Source: JBLHKE01 sp047619485
Lineage (GTDB): Bacteria; Verrucomicrobiota; Verrucomicrobiia; Verrucomicrobiales; DEV007
Assembly: GCA_047619485.1 (NCBI GenBank)
Contig: JBLHKE010000557.1
Span: 1-5,430 of the forward strand
Direction of reading: 5' to 3'
DNA: 5,430 nt
Shown here: one piece after another, positions 1 through 3,884 of the stretch
How positions within the stretch are numbered: position 1 is the stretch's first letter
How the letters are laid out: each line of letters starts with the position of its first letter
Notes under the pieces: model-generated
What the model saw: the letters and a program-made list of their open reading frames with translations, nothing else
The model's database searches: none
Told to the model about the DNA's origin: nothing
Position numbers and translations under genes: made by a program

Positions 1-28
1 AAATAGTCCCATTTAAAAAATCGCAGCC

Positions 29-48
29 CAGCTAGTAAGCACTAGCTG
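29..48 (-). terminator. Candidate terminator hairpin of the fmdB-like gene
   Basis: CAGCTAGT (29-36) and ACTAGCTG (41-48) form a perfect 8-bp stem with an AAGC loop. The stem overlaps the stop codon of the minus-strand fmdB-like gene (42-44). Read on the minus strand, it is followed eight bases later by six T (complement of A15-A20). A rho-independent terminator is likely, but the T run is further from the stem than in classical examples. Confidence 0.4.
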
Positions 49-437
49 TCGCCGGATTTTTTACCCGAGCTACCCGAGCTACCCGAGCTACCCGAGCTAC
101 CCGAGCTACCCGAGCTACCTGAACCAGAGGGCTTGGTGCCGCTCGAGCCAGTCTTTTTGCTGTCCGACTTACCGCTGTCCGACTTACCGCTCTCTGACTT
201 ACCACTCTCTGACTTACCGCTCTCGCTTTTCGCACCTGCCTTGTAATTGTCACTGCGGTAATCCGTGATGTAGAACCCACTGCCCTTGAACAACAGCCCG
301 GCTCCAGTGCCGATGAGCCGTTTTACTTTCCCTCGGCAGGCCTCGTCTTGGCACTCGGTCAGCCGGTCGTCGGTCATCGTTTGGAAAAATTCGAAGGTTT
401 TGTCACACTTCTCACAATGATAGTCGTAGGTTGGCAT
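42..437 (-). CDS. FmdB-family zinc-ribbon protein with Gly/Ser repeat tail
   Basis: This 131-residue protein begins MPTYDYHCEKC, the standard opening of FmdB-type putative regulatory proteins. Four cysteines (Cys8, Cys11, Cys29, Cys34) make a small zinc ribbon, and residues 43-60 contain the typical GTGAGLLFKGSGFYITDY segment. From about residue 69 the chain is low-complexity: five GKSES/GKSDS-type pentapeptides, then a GSS tripeptide run ending KKSGDS, probably a disordered tail. The ATG at 437 was chosen because the family starts at this Met. The frame extends upstream to a GTG at 509, but those 24 residues do not look like the family. No Shine-Dalgarno sequence precedes 437. The molecular role of the family is poorly known; the name comes from a gene near formamidase/amidase genes, and a regulatory function is only presumed. 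It is transcribed divergently from the L,D-transpeptidase gene. Confidence 0.88.
   Translation of the reverse strand: MPTYDYHCEKCDKTFEFFQTMTDDRLTECQDEACRGKVKRLIGTGAGLLFKGSGFYITDYRSDNYKAGAKSESGKSESGKSESGKSDSGKSDSKKTGSSGTKPSGSGSSGSSGSSGSSGSSGSSGKKSGDS
62..124. repeat. 9-bp minisatellite in the fmdB-like gene
   Basis: TACCCGAGC is repeated exactly six times in tandem (62-115), with a degenerate seventh unit (116-124). Read on the minus strand, each unit encodes Ser-Ser-Gly, so copy-number changes keep the frame and only lengthen or shorten the tail. The near-perfect DNA identity, despite freely available synonymous Ser and Gly codons, points to recent expansion by slippage. Confidence 0.93.
160..219. 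repeat. 15-bp tandem repeat in the fmdB-like gene
   Basis: There are four tandem 15-bp units: CTGTCCGACTTACCG twice (160-174, 175-189), then two CTCTCTGACTTACCR variants (190-204, 205-219). A partial fifth follows. On the minus strand each unit encodes the pentapeptide GKSDS or GKSES. The two variant types suggest a two-step expansion. The unit length is a multiple of three, so the reading frame is safe. Confidence 0.9.
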
Positions 438-461
438 AGGTCTGGCCGCACTTTCTGCAGC

Positions 462-503
462 GATTCCCGTTAATGCGCACTTTCCCCCCCCGCAACGGGA
501 ATC
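462..503. promoter_or_regulatory. 10-bp inverted repeat in the divergent spacer
   Basis: GATTCCCGTT (462-471) and AACGGGAATC (494-503) are perfect reverse complements separated by 22 bases that include a run of eight C (484-491). The repeat lies between the start of the fmdB-like gene (437) and the start of the L,D-transpeptidase gene (576). It could be a dyad operator controlling both divergent promoters, or a hairpin in the fmdB leader RNA. No regulator can be named from the sequence. Confidence 0.45.
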
Positions 504-512
504 TTTCACGTC

Positions 513-541
513 TTGACCACCGTGTGTTTATCAACGTTATT
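513..541 (+). promoter_or_regulatory. Weak sigma70-like promoter for the L,D-transpeptidase gene
   Basis: TTGACC (513-518, five of six to the -35 consensus) is followed after 17 bases by GTTATT (536-541, three of six to TATAAT). Transcription would start near 548, about 28 bases before the GTG at 576. If right, this excludes the alternative TTG start at 513, which would be the -35 box itself. The -10 match is poor. Confidence 0.3.
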
Positions 542-575
542 TTCGACGACCTATCGAACTCCATCATCTACCGCT

Positions 576-1184
576 GTGAAACCACTTCTCTCCTTCTCTC
601 TTGGTGCCATTGCCGCTCTTTCCTTCACGGGCTGCGGCGAAACTGTGGACATGACGGGTCGTCGCAGCAAGACCGAATACTTGGGGCAAATGCCTCGGAA
701 TACTGGCGGTAATCCAGGCATCGACACCGTGTCCTACTGGGATGGCGACGGCGTCCAAGGTCCGCCAAAAATCCACATCGATCTGTCGGATCAAAAAGCC
801 TACTATTACAAGGGGTCTGAACTGGTGGGCGTTTCGATGATCTCCACCGGGCGCGAGGGCTTCGACACCCCAACCGGAGATTTTTCAATCATCCAGAAAA
901 ATCCGGATCACCGCTCGAACCTTTATGGTGAATGGATCGACGAAAACGACAACGTCATCGACAACGACGTCGATGTCCGCAAGAAGCCAACGCCTCCACC
1001 CGGTGTGAAATTTCTCGGCGCTTCCATGCCCCACTTCATGCGAATCAAAGGTGGTGTCGGCATGCACGCCGGCTTCTTGCCTGGTTTCGCAGCTTCCCAC
1101 GGTTGTATCCGTATGCCCGCCCACATGGCTGAGCGCTACTTCAACGAGAGCCCATACGGCACGCCTGTGTCGGTGAGTCGCTAG
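576..1184 (+). CDS. Lipoprotein L,D-transpeptidase (YkuD domain)
   Basis: This 202-residue protein is predicted to be an exported cell-wall enzyme. L,D-transpeptidases join meso-diaminopimelate residues of peptidoglycan stem peptides (3-3 cross-links) or attach proteins to the wall. Residues 1-20 (MKPLLSFSLGAIAALSFTGC) form a short lipoprotein signal peptide with lipobox FTG-C, so Cys20 would be acylated. The YkuD domain fills the rest and ends with the signature MHAGFLPGFAASHGCIRM: His164 and Cys177 are the expected catalytic residues, with Ser174, His175 and Arg179 of the SHGCxR motif present. A proline-rich insert (PTPPPG) precedes the catalytic region. GTG 576 was chosen because it places the signal peptide at the N-terminus. 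The same frame is open from a TTG at 513, which would add 21 residues and spoil the signal peptide. No Shine-Dalgarno sequence is seen. Which wall reaction it performs cannot be told. Confidence 0.9.
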   Translation: MKPLLSFSLGAIAALSFTGCGETVDMTGRRSKTEYLGQMPRNTGGNPGIDTVSYWDGDGVQGPPKIHIDLSDQKAYYYKGSELVGVSMISTGREGFDTPTGDFSIIQKNPDHRSNLYGEWIDENDNVIDNDVDVRKKPTPPPGVKFLGASMPHFMRIKGGVGMHAGFLPGFAASHGCIRMPAHMAERYFNESPYGTPVSVSR

Positions 1185-1201
1185 CGACCCACACGTTCTG
1201 T

Positions 1202-1224
1202 GCCGCCTCCAAGGTGGCAATTTG
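1202..1224 (+). terminator. Terminator-like hairpin after the L,D-transpeptidase gene
   Basis: GCCGCCT (1202-1208), loop CCA and AGGTGGC (1212-1218) form a 7-bp stem with one G-T pair, starting 18 bases after the stop codon and followed by AATTTG. The T tract is short, so termination may be weak. The 11-mer TGTGCCGCCTC at 1199-1209 recurs at 1723-1733. Confidence 0.5.
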
Positions 1225-1274
1225 CTAGGATCTCGCGGAGTTCGCCTCAGACAAATGCTCGTCACCGCCTTCCA

Positions 1275-1297
1275 GCAAAGCTTGCGGGAAGCGTTGC
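1275..1297. other. Hairpin in the stretch between the L,D-transpeptidase gene and the repeat island
   Basis: GCAA-A-GCTT (1275-1283), loop GCGGG, then AAGC-G-TTGC (1289-1297) gives two 4-bp stems separated by a single A/G mismatch. The outer stem is extended by an A-T pair. There is no T tract. The surrounding 1225-1330 region has no convincing gene. A 28-codon minus-strand frame (1311 to 1225) is too short and unsupported to call. The hairpin could be a weak bidirectional terminator or chance. Confidence 0.3.
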
Positions 1298-1332
1298 TCG
1301 ACCTGCCTCATTCTAGGAGCGGGGAGAACGTA

Positions 1333-1654
1333 AGGGCTTGTCAGGAAATAACTCCTACAGGGCACCTCCGGAAACCTGCTGTGGAAATGGGGCGCAGAGA
1401 AAATTCCCGCTGGCGAGGCGATAAACGCTAAGCTATCTGGTGATAGTCGGCGCTTTAGCAACGAAGACAGCGGGGATTTCATCAAGCTCCAGCCCGCATG
1501 AGGTTTTCGGAGGGGCCCTACAATCTGCTGGTTATTTTGGCCATCACCCGCGTTAGCTTCCAACTCAAATAGCCCGCTATAATCGCTGAAATCTGCCTTG
1601 TTGCTGGCTAAAATCCCTGCGCATCTTTGTATGACTTATTTCCTGACAAGCCCT
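1333..1654. mobile_element. 322-bp MITE-like element, outer member of a nested pair
   Basis: AGGGCTTGTCAGGAAATAA begins the element at 1333 and its exact reverse complement ends it at 1654. Including the flanking TA on each side the inverted identity is 21 bp (1331-1351 against 1636-1656). The TA at 1331-1332 and 1655-1656 fits a 2-bp target duplication, although it is also part of the palindrome, so it is weaker evidence than a longer duplication. No transposase is encoded, so this is a non-autonomous element that would need a transposase from elsewhere. It is interrupted by the 159-bp MITE at 1360-1518; removing that insert and one TACA copy leaves an element of about 159 bp. The right arm contains a perfect TATAAT (1578-1583) without a good -35 box. 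The IS family cannot be named with confidence. Confidence 0.75.
1360..1518. mobile_element. 159-bp MITE, copy 1, inserted in the 322-bp element
   Basis: The element starts GGGCACCTCCGGAAACCT and ends AGGTTTTCGGAGGGGCCC, inverted repeats matching at 16 of 18 positions. It is flanked on both sides by TACA (1356-1359 and 1519-1522), a 4-bp target duplication. There is no coding capacity of its own. Inner sequences also pair: a 13-base arm near 1399-1411 with one near 1467-1479, with two imperfect positions, and CTATC/GATAG around a TGGT loop in the middle. As it sits inside the outer element, it arrived later. It differs from copy 2 at four positions that I can count. Confidence 0.88.
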
Positions 1655-1693
1655 TAGGGGAAACCCATAAACAATGCCCGCCGGAAAACGCAA

Positions 1694-1734
1694 CGAGGCG
1701 GCACTGCCCCTGTCATTTGGGCTGTGCCGCCTCG
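1694..1734. other. Strong GC-rich hairpin, possible terminator or REP-like element
   Basis: CGAGGCGGCAC (1694-1704) pairs perfectly with GTGCCGCCTCG (1724-1734). Above a T/T mismatch, GCCC (1706-1709) pairs with GGGC (1719-1722), leaving a 9-base loop. This is the most stable simple hairpin I found in the window. No T run follows on either side, so a classical terminator is not clear. It lies between the nested MITEs and structured motif A. Confidence 0.6.
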
Positions 1735-1746
1735 CGGCTCAAAGAT

Positions 1747-1866
1747 TAATGGAGGGCACCTTGGTCTGCGACCGCGGAAGGTAATCGCCTAAAACTACCG
1801 CCACTTTTTTCTGTTTAGTGAATTGGTGACAGATCCTAAGTCGGGTGTCCATGACACCCTCCATTA
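1747..1866. repeat. Structured ~115-bp motif, copy A (unrecognised)
   Basis: The outer ends TAATGGAGGG (1747-1756) and CCCTCCATTA (1857-1866) pair over 10 bp. Inside are a small hairpin GGTC-TGC-GACC (1763-1773), a 21-base block (1780-1800) whose ends GGTA and TACC can pair, a 16-base block TTGGTGACAGATCCTA (1823-1838), and a terminal hairpin GGGTGTC-CAT-GACACCC (1843-1859). That hairpin shares its last three C with the closing stem, so the two cannot both be complete. These blocks recur in the same order and direction in copy B. No Rfam-type motif that I know fits. It could be a structured RNA or a DNA hairpin element. Confidence 0.65.
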
Positions 1867-2044
1867 CTCATTTAACGCGAAAAGTGATCACGAGTTACAG
1901 ACTTTTCTGCAAAAGTTTACTTTTCCTACCAAGGATCTTACCTCCACAGCCGGAATTCCTCTTAAAAAAAAGCGCGCCGCTGAGACCCAAACCAAGGAAC
2001 TTCAGCGCCGCGCTAGAGAGAAAGTAGGTGTGGAGGGATCCTAG
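1823..2044 (+). CDS. Doubtful 73-codon reading frame between motif copies A and B
   Basis: The frame starts inside motif A (TTG 1823, or GTG 1826) and stops inside motif B (TAG 2042-2044). The unique part, about residues 15-70, includes DHELQTFLQKFTFPTKDL and a basic, probably helical end (KKKRAAETQTKELQRRAREK). I do not recognise it, and there is no Shine-Dalgarno sequence and no good ATG. It may be a decayed fragment, a small gene carried between the repeats, or chance. It is listed because nothing else explains 1867-2029. Confidence 0.15.
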   Translation: MVTDPKSGVHDTLHYSFNAKSDHELQTFLQKFTFPTKDLTSTAGIPLKKKRAAETQTKELQRRAREKVGVEGS

Positions 2045-2143
2045 GTCTGCGACCAAGAGGTAATCGCCTAAAACTACCGTCACTTTAATTCTTGGTTTGA
2101 ACTTGGTGACAGATCCTAGTCGTGGTTCCGAGGAACCCTCCAC
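2030..2143. repeat. Structured ~115-bp motif, copy B (unrecognised)
   Basis: This is the second copy, 281 bp downstream of A measured at the GGTCTGCGACC block (2044-2054). The outer stem is GTGGAGGG (2030-2037) with CCCTCCAC (2136-2143). The 21-base block at 2059-2079 is identical to that in A, as is TTGGTGACAGATCCTA (2103-2118). GTCAC (2079-2083) can pair with GTGAC (2106-2110). The terminal hairpin is GGTTC-CGAG-GAACC (2124-2137), different in sequence from A but again a hairpin at the same place. One pair of the outer stem changes from A-T in copy A (1749/1864) to G-C here (2030/2143), a compensatory change. The stretch after it (2144-2274) holds no gene that I can support. Confidence 0.65.
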
Positions 2144-2278
2144 TATGTATCCGAATGAACGCACAAGGCGCGAACCCGGATGCACGGAGATATTAACAAA
2201 GGCGAATTTCTGATGCAACCCAATAATTGCATGGATTTTTGCACAGCCGAATTTCGGGGTTCGAGGAAGGTTTTTAAA

Positions 2279-2437
2279 GGGCACCTCCGGAAACCTGCTG
2301 TGGAAATGGGGCGCAGAGAAAATCCCCGCTGGCGAGGCGATAAACGCTAAGCTATCTGGTGATAGTGGGCGCTTTAGCAACGAAGACAGCGGGGATTTTA
2401 TCAAGCTCCAGCCCGCATGAGGTTTTCGGAGGTGCCC
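2279..2437. mobile_element. 159-bp MITE, copy 2, upstream of hprK
   Basis: This copy has the same length and orientation as copy 1, with four differences in 159 bases by eye (about 97% identity). The ends GGGCACCTCCGGAAACCT (2279-2296) and AGGTTTTCGGAGGTGCCC (2420-2437) match at 17 of 18 positions. The flanks carry TAAA at 2275-2278 and 2438-2441, a 4-bp target duplication different from the TACA of copy 1. Internally, AAAATCCCCGCTG (2319-2331) pairs perfectly with CAGCGGGGATTTT (2387-2399), and CTATC/GATAG (2352-2365) closes a TGGT loop, so the element can fold into a long hairpin. It lies 79 bp before the hprK start and may separate hprK from older upstream promoter sequence. Confidence 0.9.
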
Positions 2438-2516
2438 TAAAGAACGTTTTCGCGGTCGAGCGACGGGCGGTGCGATTTTCAGTGGCTTTTCCGTAGGCGA
2501 TCTTTAGCGTGGCGGC

Positions 2517-3476
2517 ATGCCAAGGAGCAACCGCCCACAATTCGTCACGGTCGGCGATTTTTTTCAGCGCCATCATCGCAAATTATGCATGCGCATGATC
2601 AGTTCCGCGGAGGCTTTTACCAAGAAGATCAAAGAGCCCACGATTAACCGACCGGGCCTGGCGTTGGCCGGGTTCTTCAATTACTTCGCCTACCGGCGAG
2701 CTCAGGTCCTCGGCAACTCCGAGTTTTCCTACCTAATGAGTCTCGAGACCAACCAACGTCTCAAGCAATTCAAAGATCTGTGCGCACGCGATTTCCCGTG
2801 CCTGATCGTCGCTCGTGGCAAGGTGCCTGATGACGACCTCCTGCAGATCGCCGCCGATGCGAAAATCTCGGTGCTGCAGACCAAGATGATCTCGATGAAG
2901 TTCATCAATGCCGCCACTCTTAAACTCGAACAGGATTTCGCCCCGACCACGGCGGAACACGGTTGCATGGTCGATGTCCGCGGGATCGGCATTCTCATCA
3001 AGGGCTCGAGCGGTTCAGGGAAAAGTGAAATCGTCCTCGGGCTGTTGGATCGGGGCGCTAGCTTGGTAGCCGATGACTCGGTGAAACTGAGCGCACCGGA
3101 GGGGCAGGAATTGACGGCGACTTCCTCCGAACTCGGGCGTTTCCACATGGAGGTGCGCGGGCTTGGCATCATCAACGTGCCGAAGATGTTTGGTGCGGGT
3201 TCGATGCGCGTCGAAAAACGACTCGACCTAATCATCGAACTGACCCACGCTGAAGAACTCAATGAACTCGATAGAGTTGGGATCAAGCGCCAATTCCACA
3301 CGGTGCTGGGGAGGCGCGTCCCTCTGATCCGCCTGCCGGTCGCAGCCGGCCGCAACATGGCGCACTTAGTAGAAGTCGCTGCCCTTGATCAAAAACTTAA
3401 GAGTTTTGGCCATGACAGCGCCCTTGAATTCAATAAGAAATTGTTGAAATTCATGAGCGACAAGACAATAAGTTAG
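2517..3476 (+). CDS. hprK: HPr kinase/phosphorylase
   Basis: This 319-residue cytoplasmic enzyme phosphorylates, and removes phosphate from, the regulatory Ser of HPr. Residues 1-140 are the N-terminal domain (VTVGDFFQRHH near the start, then EPTINRPGLALAGFFNYF at 40-57). The kinase domain follows: EHG with His148, P-loop GSSGSGKS (163-170), VADD (184-187), the HprK signature MEVRGLGIINVPKMFG (211-226) and the late motif PVAAGRNMAHLVEVAA (274-289). All expected motifs are present and the length is normal for the family. ATG 2517 is the first start after an in-frame TAG at 2505-2507, and the family homology starts just after it, so the start is firm despite the lack of a Shine-Dalgarno sequence. 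It heads the hprK-ptsH-ptsI cluster, and its target Ser is conserved in the next gene (Ser52). A MITE lies directly upstream, so its promoter may be unusual. Confidence 0.96.
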   Translation: MPRSNRPQFVTVGDFFQRHHRKLCMRMISSAEAFTKKIKEPTINRPGLALAGFFNYFAYRRAQVLGNSEFSYLMSLETNQRLKQFKDLCARDFPCLIVARGKVPDDDLLQIAADAKISVLQTKMISMKFINAATLKLEQDFAPTTAEHGCMVDVRGIGILIKGSSGSGKSEIVLGLLDRGASLVADDSVKLSAPEGQELTATSSELGRFHMEVRGLGIINVPKMFGAGSMRVEKRLDLIIELTHAEELNELDRVGIKRQFHTVLGRRVPLIRLPVAAGRNMAHLVEVAALDQKLKSFGHDSALEFNKKLLKFMSDKTIS

Positions 3477-3523
3477 TTGACCATGCGCTTGTCTAAGCCC
3501 ATCAGATATTTTACAAACTTCCT

Positions 3524-3808
3524 ATGGAGGCCGAAACCAACATCGCCAAAAGAGAATTTACCATCCTGAACAAGGAAGGACTGCACCTGCGACCTGCAGG
3601 CATGTTTGTGAAGCTGGCAAGCACCTTCAAGGCAGAAGTCTGGGTGGAGAAGGATGGTGAGACAGCCAACGGAAAGAGCATCATGGGGCTCGCGCTGCTG
3701 GCTGCCGAGCGCGATTCTAAGATTTCGATCACGACTGAAGGCGAGGACGCCGCCCTGGCACTCGAAGCACTAGGGGCGCTGGTGGATCGTAGTTTCCAGC
3801 TTGCTTGA
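3524..3808 (+). CDS. ptsH: Phosphocarrier protein HPr
   Basis: This 94-residue cytoplasmic phosphocarrier has the active-site motif GLHLRPAG with His21, which accepts phosphate from Enzyme I, and NGKSIMGLALLAA with Ser52, the HPr kinase site. The 31-residue spacing equals His15 to Ser46 of classical HPr. A short six-residue N-terminal extension accounts for the shifted numbering and slightly greater length. The start is ATG 3524, 47 bp after the hprK stop, with no Shine-Dalgarno sequence. The presence of both sites beside hprK suggests a working dual-control phosphocarrier, either for sugar uptake or purely for regulation; no EII gene is visible here to decide. Confidence 0.96.
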   Translation: MEAETNIAKREFTILNKEGLHLRPAGMFVKLASTFKAEVWVEKDGETANGKSIMGLALLAAERDSKISITTEGEDAALALEALGALVDRSFQLA

Positions 3809-3833
3809 CCCTCCGAATTGATCGGAACATGAC

Positions 3834-3875
3834 GTGGCCGTCGCTGACGCCACAGATCAATCTGGGGTCGTCCCC
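3834..3875 (+). other. Two hairpins in the ptsH-ptsI spacer
   Basis: GTGGcCGTC (3834-3842), loop GCT, GACGCCAC (3846-3853) forms an 8-bp stem with one bulged C. GGGG-TCGT-CCCC (3864-3875) follows and ends nine bases before the ptsI ATG. No T run follows, so termination is unlikely. They could be mRNA processing or stability elements, or could limit translation of ptsI, or be chance in GC-rich DNA. Confidence 0.35.
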
Positions 3876-3884
3876 TCTTCTCGC

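Noticed and set aside
513..575. TTG 513 as start of the L,D-transpeptidase
   Set aside because: It would put 21 non-hydrophobic residues before the lipoprotein signal peptide, and it overlaps the candidate -35 box. GTG 576 gives a normal signal peptide.
1225..1311. 28-codon minus-strand frame beginning MRQVEQRFPQALLEGG, perhaps a gene end cut by the MITE
   Set aside because: It is very short, has no Shine-Dalgarno sequence and is not recognised. Removing the outer MITE does not reconnect it to an evident longer gene.
1747..2143. Motifs A and B as integron attC sites, tRNA genes, or twister ribozymes
   Set aside because: No GTTRRRY/RYYYAAC core pairs are present, so not attC. The 7-bp acceptor-like stem and T-arm-like hairpin in B lack a proper anticodon arm and the length is about 114, so not tRNA. 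CGCCTAAAACTACC recalls part of a twister core, but the required partner strand and remaining conserved loops are missing.
1360..2437. Minus-strand peptide (KSPLSSLLKR...FHSRFPEVP) read through both 159-bp MITEs as a conserved protein
   Set aside because: The two peptides are alike only because the DNA copies are nearly identical. The frame runs out of the element into unrelated flanks, and two of the four differences change the amino acid (Arg/Pro and Met/Ile). It is best explained as an artefact of the repeat.
1331..2441. A CRISPR array or a defence system in the repeat-rich middle region
   Set aside because: There are only two copies each of long repeats with unequal, non-spacer-like intervals, and no cas, nuclease or toxin gene is present.
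3477..3510. A promoter for ptsH in the hprK-ptsH spacer (TTGACC at 3477, GATATT at 3505)
   Set aside because: The spacing of 22 bases is too long for a sigma70 promoter and no better -10 box lies at 16-18 bases.
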